This document shows positions 1 to 10,514 of a DNA stretch of 64,000 nucleotides, piece by piece. The position numbers and the translations under genes are program-made. Position 1 is the first letter of the stretch. Each line of letters starts with the position of its first letter. Source of the stretch: Maylandia zebra. Its lineage: Eukaryota > Chordata > Actinopteri > Cichliformes > Cichlidae. Where the stretch lies: the NCBI RefSeq assembly GCF_041146795.1, contig NC_135184.1:5593467-5657466 (forward strand), in the 5' to 3' direction. The notes beneath the pieces are model-generated. The model searched no databases. It saw only the letters and a list, made by a program, of their open reading frames with translations, and was not told the origin of the DNA.

Positions 1-171
1 TTTACATGTACATGGGCACTGTGTGTGTGTCACAGAGGAATTGCTCCGGGGCTCCCAGTACATTCTTTGTTTATACTCAAACAAGCTTTCACAGCAATAG
101 GTGTGGCATGTATGGAACTGATAACAACTCCTTAAAAGGAGGGACCGTTAGCTTATCTGTTGAAACAGAAA

Positions 172-1414
172 AAAGGCGTTTAACGGTCATAGCACATATT
201 TTCTGCACACAATGTCTCACTTCCCTTTCCTGCAGTTGTACAACTCATAAGCTCTTCTTCCTTTAAATGAAGCTACAAAATAAACATAACACAAAACTCA
301 AAATCTCCCAACACAGCTTGAACTAGTTAAAGAAGATGCTGCCTATCCTGACATTTACATGAAAAGTCAAAACTACTATTTAAGCACAATGACGACAGAC
401 TCTAGGAAGACAATCCTGTAAAACATGGAAATATGAAGCATCTCTGATGGCTCAACACAGTAAGAAGAAGGGATGGAAATGATGTATAACTAGTTGAATA
501 CTGGAATCAGTGTTTTAAGCTGTGATGTAATAAACTAGTGCTGGGAAAATGAAAAAGAAAGAAGACAAATGTTTCCCTTTTGTGTTTTCCTGATTATGTG
601 TCAGATATTTAAAAAAAACAACAACTATCTATCATGTACAAACTCTTAACAGGAATAAACCTGAAACCAATTGTTCTGCTGGGGAAGTTTTGTAAGTGGT
701 ACGAAGTTTAAAAAAACAACATTCACCTGAGGGAGGCTCCCAGGAGCTCAGGTCTGACTGGTTTCAGTGACCAGAAACTGGAATGTACGGTGAGCAAACT
801 GTGTTAAAATGCAGTGACTGATAAAAGACGGATGAGCACCATCACCATCACAATTAGTTGATCAGTATTCTCAATAATATAACAAAAGGCTTTCTTACAG
901 ACTGTATTATAATACAAATACAAACCACACATGGATTATTGCATGGTCCTGAAGCCAGCAGCGCCCTTGGTCATGAGATTGGTTTTAAATGTTTGCTGTA
1001 TTATTGTTTTTAAATCATTGGAGTATACAGATTTTAAAAGTGTTTTATGATTACAATAGTTCGTAAAGTAGCAGAAGTATTCACACATCACAGTGACGGA
1101 GGTTAAAGGTTAATTATCAACCTTCTGTGGAGGAAATAAGGTGCTTGTTGTGCATTACGTTCAACATTTTCCTAATGTACCTTCAAACAGCTAATACCGC
1201 TTGAGCATTCCTGTCTGTGCCTAATGTCGAGTCATAGTCATGTAGTTTCTCTTTTCAAGTTCTTCTTGATGAAAATCACACTTTAACCTTTGACTTTCAT
1301 AAATGATGTGACAGACTTAACACCATGTTAAGTCTATTTGGCAAATTCTGATCAATTATGAAGGATTATCCAGAATATTCTGACCGGCTACCTTTGATAA
1401 CGCAGAAACAGAAC
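172..1414. other. Segment missing from the right duplicon copy; no gene seen
   Basis: A nine-base direct repeat, gaaacagaa, lies at 162-170 and 1405-1413. The right copy has a single gaaacagaa (54029-54037) and then continues with the sequence found here after 1414. This is the footprint of a deletion between short direct repeats in the right copy, about 1.24 kb. The segment is AT-rich with no convincing coding frame, terminal inverted repeats or RNA gene. Confidence 0.75.
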
Positions 1415-3858
1415 TCTTGAGTTGTGGTATCAGGATGCTCAGCCCACAGATATTGAACTTCACATACCCCATCTGCCTCCATTTGGGACTGCAATGGCCT
1501 TAAAAGCCCTACACATATCTTCCCTACTTAAGTGCAGCCTTTTTTCTAATGGAATTACAATATCGGCATCTGGTCTCTGACTTCTCATCAATTGTGTGGG
1601 CGTCCTTTAGAGGACATTTCATCGGAATAAAGGCAAATACGGTGGTGCCTTTATCTGCAGAAATATGTGGCCTGTAGCCAGTGGGTGGGGCACCACATGC
1701 TCGCTCTCACTGTTAGATTGGATAGAAAAGTCTGCAGCAGGAAAAGCGAATATTAATGACGTTTCTGAGTGTTTCGATTCCATCAAGAACAAAAACAAAT
1801 CTTAGCTAACCAACACTCACTGGGTTTTAGTGGATTACTTTATTTCACAGAAATATTACAGAAACAGTTTCTTTGGTACAATAATCCAGCTGTGCAGAAA
1901 TCAGGGAGTCGGGAAGAAGCAGCTCATTAAATTCTGTGCTTGTTTAAGACTGAAGCACATATTATATCATCATAATACCAGAGCTGAACTGGATGACTCA
2001 TTCCTCATTAAATTACTTCAGATGTTATTTAAAAAATATATATATTTTATGGAAGTAAAGCTGCTTGTGCTGCCACCTAAACCAATCATAACGTGGCCTC
2101 AAATGTTAAAGTAACCTTATGAGCAGAAACTGATATAAGAGACTATCAGTTATGGAGACAAAGATAAAGGCAAAAAAAACCTGTATTAAATTAAATAAGC
2201 AAACTGATATGAATGAACCTTACATTTAGATAATACAAATCATCAGCAAGAATAATAAAAAACAAGCAAAAACAAATAATAAAACAAACCTCAGCTAACG
2301 TGGAAGCTACACTGCAAGGTGGTCTGTTTAATAAATAAAATGTGACAGGTCACATACAGGACCATTAACATCTCTGTAAACAGAACTCAGCTCCCACAAA
2401 GCTCCAAATGAAGAAAAACTGCATCTGCATGCAGAGAACTGTTTGTGGAGACATCCAGCATATCGACGCACAGTGAGTGAATGATGAAGAACAAACCATA
2501 ACGAGGGGCAGGGCTACTACACTGCATTGTGTCCATCAGGTAAAAAAAGAAAAGAAATCTGTTGGCTAATCTACACCATATCAATAACAGCTTCCTTAAG
2601 GTTTTAAAATGCACTGCAGCTGCATTTTAAAACATATCTACAAGCAATGCCAAAGAAACACACAGGTATGAGTACAGAGGTACTATGAAGGTAGCTCACT
2701 TCTTACTGGAGTATATCACCATAGTGACTTAAACTGTAGAGCAAACCTGCTTCAGAGCAGGTTGTGTTTGAGATTACGGATCAACAAGTATGAAATCACC
2801 ACTTAGCTACCAATCAGTTCTCTGGAAAACTGCTTTACAACAAGTACCTGAAAGATCCCTTTGGACTGCTGTGCCATGGATAGTGGGAGGATCTTTCCAT
2901 TGATGAGCATCAGTAGTCTAATCAGTTTAGATTCTTAAATTCAACTTCATTCTTTGACTTTTCCCATTTGTCTGCAGAACAATTTCACAACATTTTGAAT
3001 TCCTCTATAAACATTAATCTCGTTTTTTCTTTTGTCTGCAACGCTTGTCCCTAGCATGTCCTCGTCCATGACAGCATTTAATCTTATCTGAGCAATTCCT
3101 CTTGGTCTCCTGTATCACTGCTCATCATTCGACATGCTTTTCCCAGTATATCCACGGCCATTTTTGTATTTATGCTTGTATTTTCTCCCAGACTGGTAAA
3201 CATCAACAGAGCTCAGCAAAAGAACTTTTAGTTCCTATTTGAACTTTATTAATACAAGTGTTTAACCTTTTCATGTTTATAGTTTTATCTTTCTTTGTAA
3301 AGTCAGCTGTTCTGCTGCTCTGTATGTGATTGGTCAGATGCCCCCAACGCCACCCCTTTCATGTAAACAGGCTAGTAGCTAAAATGGGAAACCCTGATTT
3401 ACCTTATAGAGTTGATAACTAGCGTCATGTGATCACTTAGTCTGATTGACAATGTTGGGATAAGTTAATCAAGATAACAGAAATATTTCTTGAGTATGAT
3501 GAACAATGAATTTAACTCCTAAATGTGACTTCCTAACACAGAATGTGATGACGTCATACGCTTTGTACTTTGATGTGTGGTGATTGGAAGTGTCTGTGTG
3601 GTGCAGCCTGGACAGACCAGACCAGCTGCACCACACAGACACTTCAAACCTCACCCGAGGACAAAAAGCACAAGAACAACAAGAAAAAAAGAAAGAAAAC
3701 AAACCTTAGAAACATGCAGGGTTACAGGAGAAGCCAGCCGTGCAGAGTCTGAATTTAACTCCTATTTATGACTTCCTACCAAAGAATGATGATGGGAGAA
3801 TTTCGATTTATTTATTACACATTAGTTTTATGGGTCTGTTCCACTTAAGGTCAGATTG
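1415..3858. other. Noncoding part of left duplicon; 2142-3074 missing from right copy
   Basis: No supported gene was found. Bases 1415-2141 and 3075-3858 are shared with the right copy, while about 2142-3074 (some 930 bases) are absent there, with only about two bases of microhomology at the junction. A 94-codon frame at 1830-2114 is kept in the other copy only because the DNA is nearly identical, and it resembles no family I know. Confidence 0.6.
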
Positions 3859-4140
3859 CCCATATGGAAAAGAAATAGTAAAAACTTATATGTGATTACT
3901 CATGAAAGTGGCCACTTTCATGAGTAAATCATATAAGGCTTACATGATTTACTCATGAAAGTGGCCACTTTCTCATTACTTTCATACATTGTTTTAGTAA
4001 GTATCCAAAACATACAAGTTTCATTATATAATTTTTCAAGGGATCTTATATCTGTTTTCACTCTTGTATGCTTTTCATACAAGTTTCACACAAGACAGAT
4101 ACAAACTTTATAAGATTTATATATATCTTTTCCATATGGG
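3859..4140. mobile_element. 282-bp MITE, 15-bp TIRs, empty site in the other copy
   Basis: The ends are perfect 15-base inverted repeats (CCCATATGGAAAAGA and its complement). The right duplicon reads straight through the unoccupied site around 55546-55547, so both ends are defined. The flanking duplication is only two bases (TG at 3857-3858 and 4141-4142). Inside, a near-perfect palindrome at about 3896-3927 is centred on GTGGCCAC, and half of it recurs at about 3951-3971. There is no coding capacity. The superfamily is unclear, as neither the TIR nor a TG duplication fits hAT, piggyBac or Tc1 rules. Confidence 0.85.
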
Positions 4141-5219
4141 TGGTGTCTATGAACCAAAATGAGTTTCACACCAAGACTAAACTCGTGTCATGGTTTGCAT
4201 TATGCAGTGGCTACAGTGGTGACACTTATTAGACTCTGAAGTCTGTGCACCAGTTTTTCAGGGTCCTATAGGTGCAATTGTTGCGACCACTGTAAATGTG
4301 ACACCATCACAGAAAAATTGTATCAAATCAGAAGAAGAAAGAGAACTCTAATATGATGGCTGCACACCAGCTGGATCATTATAACAACATCACATCACAT
4401 GAGTAACTTCAACATGACGAGACTTCAAGGACTCCAACAATGTTCATACAGTGAGGATAAATAATGTTTTTTTTATTATTTATTATAAAAAGGACACAAT
4501 ATAGATATATAAAATGCAGCCAGAACTCCAATAACTAACATGTCCATTAATTTGACACGTTGATTTATATATAATTTCTTTTTCTCTCTTAGCTTTTCAG
4601 CTCCACATTTTTGCCATTTCTTCCACACTCAACTCTTTTCTACAAGCTGAGCACACAGTGAAGGTAGGGGAGGGCTGGTGGCATTAAGAGATTTGATTGG
4701 GCAATCTAGGGGCCAGTTAGTTCTTTCCTTTGGTGAAAGTTGGGCTCTTCAATTCAGCATGGTACAACTCCAAAGATTCTGCAACATCAAACCCTCTGTC
4801 TGCTAATATTACATCCAGTTACAAGATGAGCTTCCCGACCCCCTGAACTACAGATGCCCTACATGACTGTTAGGACAACTTATGTATTGCAAGTATGCAG
4901 TACTAAGAATAACTTGATGTTTCTGACTTTGCATTATGAATTGTTTACCCACTGACAAACATTTCAAGTTCTACTAAATTAAAAGACAATTTGTGGTAAC
5001 CTGATTAGGATTCAAAAAGAATAATTAACAACACTTCTTGTAATGGTGTTAAAATCAGCCCAGCTTTTATTTTCATATGCAAAAAGTAAAAGAAAATCAG
5101 CCAACATACTGGACACATAATTGTCAATTATACTGTCACCATTGTTACTGGTATTGAAAGCTTATTGATAATTTGTCCAAGTAAGGAATGCCCTCTCACA
5201 AATGTCATGTGACAACCTC
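4141..5219. other. Noncoding 5' flank of the coiled-coil gene
   Basis: This is shared with the right copy at about 55548-56624 with only scattered substitutions. It is AT-rich and has no supported gene, RNA or transposon ends. It leads into the promoter of the coiled-coil gene. Confidence 0.5.
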
Positions 5220-5308
5220 ATTGGCTTACGGAACTGTGATGTCACACACATTTAGAATCTTACCACCACTGTGATCCTTCGATCCTTTGATCCTAAAACC
5301 TATAAATA
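5220..5308 (+). promoter_or_regulatory. TATA-type promoter of the coiled-coil gene
   Basis: An inverted CCAAT box (ATTGG, 5220-5224), a CRE/AP-1-like TGATGTCA (5237-5244) and a strong TATAAATA (5301-5308) are spaced as in a focused polymerase II promoter. This predicts a start of transcription near 5330-5340, a short distance before the first ATG. The same elements are present in the right copy, with its TATA at 56706-56713. The motifs are seen directly; promoter activity is inferred. Confidence 0.7.
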
Positions 5309-5351
5309 GGGGTGAGACGCAAGAACTTTTAGTCCGTTATTCGCAGCATTT

Positions 5352-7037
5352 ATGTTTGCAGCATTCAAACGAACGTTCGCCAGAGAAGCCCTTTTTGGAT
5401 CCTTTTCAGAGTCACTGTTAACAGATTCCAACATGTCTCCAAGAAAGCAGAAAAAAAGAGAAAACGTAAAGCCCAGCGCTCCTCTTTGCAATCGAGAAGA
5501 CGATACGCAACTGCAGAAGATGTGCTTGGAAGAAATGCATGAGGAAAATCTCATGAACAATCACAATACGCGACACCCGCCCCAGCCAGAGTACACCAAT
5601 TACATCTGGGAAAGTTTTTTTAAACAACGAACGGAGATTATCTTACTGAGAGAGCACTGTGAGAGAAGGACCGCTGAAGCAGATAAACTGTTCAGACAGC
5701 TTCTCGATAAGGAAGATATTATAAAGGAGAAAGAAATGGAACTCCTAGACATGCGGGGAAGGATCTTTGAGCTCCAAGCAAAGCTTAATAAAGTACAAGA
5801 AAAACCAACAGAAGAAATCCTCCAACAGAAGAAAAACGAGAAAGAGAGGGAAAAAAAGATTCAGGAGCTGCAAGTAAAGCTGGATGAAGCTCTGCAAAAA
5901 AATCAAGAACTCCTCCAAGAGAAGAAACAACTGGTCATAAAACTCCAAGGCACTGAGATAAATGAAAAAGTGCTGAAAGGAAGGGTTGAGTTTCTTCGAA
6001 AGAAAGCGCAACAGACCATGAAAAAGGAAGATATGGATTGCAAGCTTCAGGACAGCGAGAAACACAAGGAAGCCTTGCAAATAAAGCTTGAAGAAGCTCT
6101 GCAAAAAAATCAAGAACTCCTCCAAGAAAAAGAACAAATGGACATAAAGCAGCGCAAACTGCAAGGCATGGAGGGAAAGTACAAAGGGCTTCAGGCAAAG
6201 CTTGATAAAACACTGAACAAAAATAAAGAGTTGCTTCAAGAAAAAAAGCAACTAGAAATTAAACAGAAAGAAACGGACTCCAAGCTTGAAGGCGTGGAGG
6301 AAAAATACACCGCGCTGAAAATAAAGCTTGATAAAACAGTGCAAAGAAATAAGGATTTCCTACAAGACAAAGAACAATGGGAAATAAAGCAGAAAGAAGA
6401 TAAACAAATTCTCCAGGACTTTGAGAGGAAAAACCAACAACTGCAAGACTGTTATAACCAACTGAACTCCAAAACAACTGAGCTGGAGGGGGAAAAGAAA
6501 AAAGTGCAAAAACAATGCTCAGAGATGCAGAGTAAGCTCAGTGACATGCTGAGAAAAAACACAGAACTGGAGAAACTTTCCAACAATTTGAAGTGCAAAA
6601 ACACTGAGGTGCAGATGTTAAAGCAGCAAGTAGAGAAAACAAACAAAGACCTGCAGTGTACACTTCAAGAACTCGAGAGAAGTCAGCAGCTACAAGACGC
6701 ACACAACAAATTACAACACAGTTATACAGAGATGCACGAGGCAAAGCTTATGCAGGAGGCCAAATGTAAAGAACTGAAAGAAAGGCTGGAAGAAAAACAA
6801 GCCAAATTAGAAGAAGTGGAGACAACATGCAGGAAACTTGAGAAGGAAAACACACAAACAATTGATGAGTTACGAACCCTCATCCTAGAGAAAAGAGTGC
6901 TCGTGGAAAAGATCACGGAAAAGAAGAAAAAACGCTTCCGCTTCTTCTGGAGAAAGAGCACTCCTGCTTTTTCTACTTTTTCTACTTTTCCTTCTGCTGA
7001 TGTCACCCCGTCTTCCTCCTCCACCGTTGCATCGTAA
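5352..7037 (+). CDS. Intronless coiled-coil protein, 561 aa
   Basis: The frame encodes a basic N-terminus (SPRKQKKREN), a short globular stretch to about residue 95 (EYTNYIWESFFKQRTEI), then almost continuous Lys/Glu/Gln/Leu-rich coiled coil to about residue 530, and a basic aromatic tail (KKKKRFRFFWRK) followed by a Ser/Thr-rich end. Within the coil a unit of about 40 residues recurs roughly four times, with the core KLDEALQKNQELLQEKKQ. Two starts are possible: 5352 (weak context) and 5433 (A at -3), which would begin MSPRKQ and may be the real one. A TATA box lies upstream and AATAAA downstream, so it looks like a complete single-exon gene. I do not recognise the family; generic similarity to trichohyalin- or golgin-type coils says little. 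An interrupted duplicate lies at 56757. Confidence 0.8.
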   Translation: MFAAFKRTFAREALFGSFSESLLTDSNMSPRKQKKRENVKPSAPLCNREDDTQLQKMCLEEMHEENLMNNHNTRHPPQPEYTNYIWESFFKQRTEIILLREHCERRTAEADKLFRQLLDKEDIIKEKEMELLDMRGRIFELQAKLNKVQEKPTEEILQQKKNEKEREKKIQELQVKLDEALQKNQELLQEKKQLVIKLQGTEINEKVLKGRVEFLRKKAQQTMKKEDMDCKLQDSEKHKEALQIKLEEALQKNQELLQEKEQMDIKQRKLQGMEGKYKGLQAKLDKTLNKNKELLQEKKQLEIKQKETDSKLEGVEEKYTALKIKLDKTVQRNKDFLQDKEQWEIKQKEDKQILQDFERKNQQLQDCYNQLNSKTTELEGEKKKVQKQCSEMQSKLSDMLRKNTELEKLSNNLKCKNTEVQMLKQQVEKTNKDLQCTLQELERSQQLQDAHNKLQHSYTEMHEAKLMQEAKCKELKERLEEKQAKLEEVETTCRKLEKENTQTIDELRTLILEKRVLVEKITEKKKKRFRFFWRKSTPAFSTFSTFPSADVTPSSSSTVAS

Positions 7038-7345
7038 TTTTCACCTTAACTCCTAACACCTGCCCCATCTCCCCCCCCCTCTCTCTTTCACCCTCACCCC
7101 CCAACCAGTCCCGACAGTTGACTGGCCCCTCTAGAGCCTGGTTCTGTCATAGGTTTCTTCCTTTAAAGGGAGTTGTTCCTATCCACTGTCGCACCCAGTG
7201 CTTGCTCAGAGGGCATAGTTGGGGTTCTCTCTCCTCTCTTTCCTCCTTTCTATCCCTTTCCTTTACCCTCTTCTTTAACCCCCACCCCTCCCCCTTTTCT
7301 ATTCCCCCGCTTTTCTATTTCCTTAATAATTTAATAATAAACACA
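7038..7345 (+). terminator. 3' UTR and polyadenylation signal of the coiled-coil gene
   Basis: A pyrimidine-rich 3' UTR ends with AATAAA at 7336-7341. The stretch at about 7110-7215 resembles the widespread teleost retroelement tail containing 'ggtttcttcct', 'aaagggag' and 'cactgtcgc' followed by 'tgcttgctca'. The UTR has therefore probably absorbed part of an old non-LTR retroelement end. The signal is seen directly; the origin of the UTR segment is from memory of fish repeats. Confidence 0.6.
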
Positions 7346-7502
7346 ATTGGCTACATTTTAAATGTGTCTGATCAACGTCTTCATTCAAGAATGAATTGTC
7401 TTTCTCACGGAGTCATGTGTATTTTGTGTTTTCCTCGGGCTGGTGATCCCCGCGGTCGTTCAGCCCCGGAGTCCAGAGTTTTAGTGTTTTAATCACATTT
7501 AG

Positions 7503-9584
7503 TGTTACATTTTAGATCACCACAATAGGATATCCATAATTTAGGATTCAGGCATTTGTTTTAGTTCAATATCGTAATCATTCTATGACTGAGTAGTTTA
7601 CAGAAGCTTCAGTCTGCACCAATAACTTCTGTTGGAGCTATTTGTTCTTATTTTTTTATTATTTTGAAATTAGTTTGTTGTTAGTTTACTTATATTTTGG
7701 GGTTTATTTACAAGTTTATTTGTAGGTTAATATTTGTTTCAATGTTTGGTTTCTTTGATGTTACCTTGTTAAATTAGTCAGTAAAAGCTGTAGGGCCATT
7801 TTGTTTCTATAAATAAAGAGACTGGTATAGGACCAGCATGCACTGGGGTGAGCCTATGGTTTTTTACTAGAGCAGGAGAAGCAGCAGGACGTAACTAAAA
7901 ATGGATCTTGTTATTGCTTGCCAAACTGGATAAAATAAACCATAAGAACGCAACTTTAAAGTTTGGACAGTGGACTTCTTTTGCCTGCGTACGAAATATT
8001 ATCTCAGTGCAGCAGTGGCTTGTGGACTTTTAATTGTGGGATGTTTGGTTTGTCAAACAAAAGGAATTGCCACTACAAAAAGTAAAAAACCTGCCCGTGG
8101 ACAAAGGAATAATCCTTCATTAATGGATATGTTGGATATATGGATTTCAAGGATCACCGTCGAAGTCGAATAAAAGTTACTGGATCGTCTGTAAGTACTC
8201 CAGACGGATTTGATGTTGAAGCCTGGATCAACATGTCACTCGTTCATCAAAGCTGGTGAGTGACAATATTGTTTAAGCCGTAAAGGAAAACGGTGAAGCT
8301 ATTGGAGTTTAAAGACATTATTTCACTACAAAGACTGATGAACTGAGTTTTGATGTACTAAATTTGTGCATAATAGGATCACTAATTGAAACATGCCAAC
8401 GCCCTCCGTGGAAATGTTTGTTCGGTGCAATCATGTTTGCGCTTTATGCTATGGATTCTCAGTGTGCTGTGCATCTTTATAATGTTTGAAATAATCCAAG
8501 AGGACAATAAAAATGTCGGATATTAAGAGTAAACAAGAGAGTAAACAAGAGGATGACACTCAGATGCAAGCAGAGAAAAGAAGCATCAAATTTACGCCAA
8601 AAGGTTTGGATTTGTATATAAAGACATGCCAAGAAAAACGGAGTTCAATGTGTAAGCAAGCATCTAAGTACATGGGGAAAATTTCTGCTTTAATGACCTC
8701 ACATGAGAAGGTTAAGGAAGTGTCTTCTGAATTTGGGAAGTTTATTAAATGCTATCAAGATGCAAACGCTTTGCAAGAATCCTTTTTAAGTTTGCCACTG
8801 CCAGAAGATGAAGTGAAAAGGCAAAGCGCACATTTTCAGTCTAAGGTGACAGCATTCTCTGTTTTTACGGACAAAGTAAAGGTTTGTTTGCAGGAAGCAG
8901 GCGAGCCGTATACTGAACAAAGCAATACTGCTCTTAATGATCAAGCTGTTGAAAGTTTGGATGAAATAAATCCTGAAGACAGTGTCTCTAATATCTCAAG
9001 TGTAAAGCCACCTTCGAAAACATTGTCACAGCAAAGTCGAATTTCATCAACATCTTCCGCACGCATTAAAGCTGCGGCTGACAAGGCAGCGCTCATGGAG
9101 AGACTCGCTGCATTAAAGAAAAACATTCTATTGAAGCGCAAGAGGAAAAACTGAGAAAAGAAAAGGAGAAATTATCCTTGGAAACAGAGTTGGCAGCAAC
9201 TAAGGCAAAGCTTCGTGTCTTAAAAATAAACTCAGTTTGTAGCTCTGAGCGTTCTGATGGAATGAACTCTTATTTTGAAAGAGGGCACGTACAAGAAGCG
9301 CCTTGTGCTGATACATTTGTTCCGGCAGAAAGAGATTACTCTGGTACAAATTCTACATCTGAATCACAAGTAATCGTACCTCAAAACTCAATCAACTGGA
9401 AGCAGAACAAATTCCACTGTTCTGCATAGTTGTTTGTTTTGTTCACACAGCAATCATTTACTAGAGAATTGTAAGCAGTTTAAAGCTAAAATTCATCGGG
9501 ATAAGCTGACTTTTATCAAGGAAAGGGGAATTTGTTTTGGTTGTTTAAAAGTTGGTCACATAAGCAAAGACTGTAGGAGTCATT
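7503..9584 (+). mobile_element. BEL/Pao LTR retroelement fossil, 5' part only
   Basis: This is an old fragment in + orientation. An LTR-like and leader region at about 7503-8500 has a TATA-like element (7806 region) and AATAAA (near 7934). It is followed by a gag-like region at 8513 to about 9580. Gag is recognised by the Ala/Lys/Glu-rich segment (residues like KAALMERLAALKK) typical of Pao gag and by a downstream zinc-knuckle with the CFGCLKVGHISKDC pattern. No protease, reverse transcriptase or 3' LTR follows. The element is broken, with a few interruptions as well as loss of its 3' part. It stops exactly where the TRIM duplicon begins. The left boundary is approximate. Confidence 0.7.
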
Positions 9585-10514
9585 TGAGACACAGCAGCTG
9601 AGCAAATGATCATTTCATGCTGAAGACATCCTCAGACAGATTTAAACACATACATAAACACAGCCTGGTGCCAATAACACAGCTAATGACACTGCTGTAT
9701 CACTGGCTTTACTGATTAAAGACCATATCTGAAGGAAATCTTTGAACACAACAGAAAGTGACCTTTTAAACCTGCGACACTGATGCTGCATTCAAGGACC
9801 ATTAAAAACATTTGAAAGGACTTAAGAACATGAAGAAAATGTGACTTGTTTCTCTGTAATGAAGCTGTTTTAGTGAAGAAAGTTGAAAGGTCACAGAGCG
9901 ACTGCTGAATCTTCTGCTCTAAACATGAACTCTGAACTTTGTGATGCTTCAGGAGGAAAACTGCTTCAGTTATTCTCTCAGATTAGTTTCATATTTTCTG
10001 CATCAGATTTGAGTGAGATCCTGCAATGAAGACAGAAGAAAAGACTTTGTTCAAAGTTTGATTTATAGTCAAACCTTCCAGTTTATTCACACAATAAAAC
10101 ATCAACACAATATATGAATTCATTCATTAAAATCACAGTTTTTCCTCATTTCTTTGATGATTTTGACAAAAACAAACACAAACACACACACATGGTCTGC
10201 CATACTCATAAAGAGAAATGTCGACATTGTTCAATACAAATATTCCAGAAACATTTAGAGGATAGAGAAGTTTACATTTTCATGTGGAGAAATATTTTAG
10301 TAAATCAAAATGATGATGAGCAGTGATAGCCTCCATAAACAGTCACAGGAAAGATCTCCTTTAAAAACTCAGAAACATCAAGAGAACAACTAGAAGATGT
10401 GGAGGTACCACCCATAATGTTTGACTGACAGCTGATCTCTGTGCAGAAATGATGGAGAGAAAATAAAATGAAACTAAAACACAGATTTAAACCCACAATA
10501 TGAAAGACTTCAGT
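9585..10514 (-). terminator. 3' UTR and downstream flank of TRIM gene A
   Basis: On the minus strand AATAAA (tttatt on + at 10082-10087) lies about 430 bases past the stop codon and is conserved in all four TRIM copies. This predicts a 3' UTR of about 430-450 nt. The remainder, down to 9585, is shared noncoding flank. Short frames on the opposite strand here are present in every copy but look like chance frames in conserved UTR. Confidence 0.65.

Larger units (their letters stand above)
1..6653 (+). repeat. Left copy of the array-flanking duplicon
   Basis: This stretch aligns almost base for base, in the same orientation, with 53868-58058. It includes the promoter and the first 434 codons of the coiled-coil gene. 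Three large length differences separate the copies. Two segments (about 172-1414 and 2142-3074) are found only here, and a MITE at 3859-4140 is found only here. Base 1 already matches, so the homology may continue left of the window. The match ends at 6653 only because the other copy is interrupted there by an LTR element. Confidence 0.93.

Noticed and set aside
5745-6251. 168-codon leucine/phenylalanine-rich minus-strand frame
   Set aside because: It is the antisense shadow of the Lys/Glu-rich coiled-coil gene, and its hydrophobic look is a codon artefact.
7118-7492. 124-codon + frame after the coiled-coil gene
   Set aside because: Falls in the pyrimidine-rich 3' UTR and beyond the AATAAA; low-complexity Ser/Leu/Pro composition.
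10114-10326. 70-codon + strand frame repeated near all four TRIM genes
   Set aside because: It lies antisense within the TRIM 3' UTR. Its persistence follows from recent duplication, and it matches no family.
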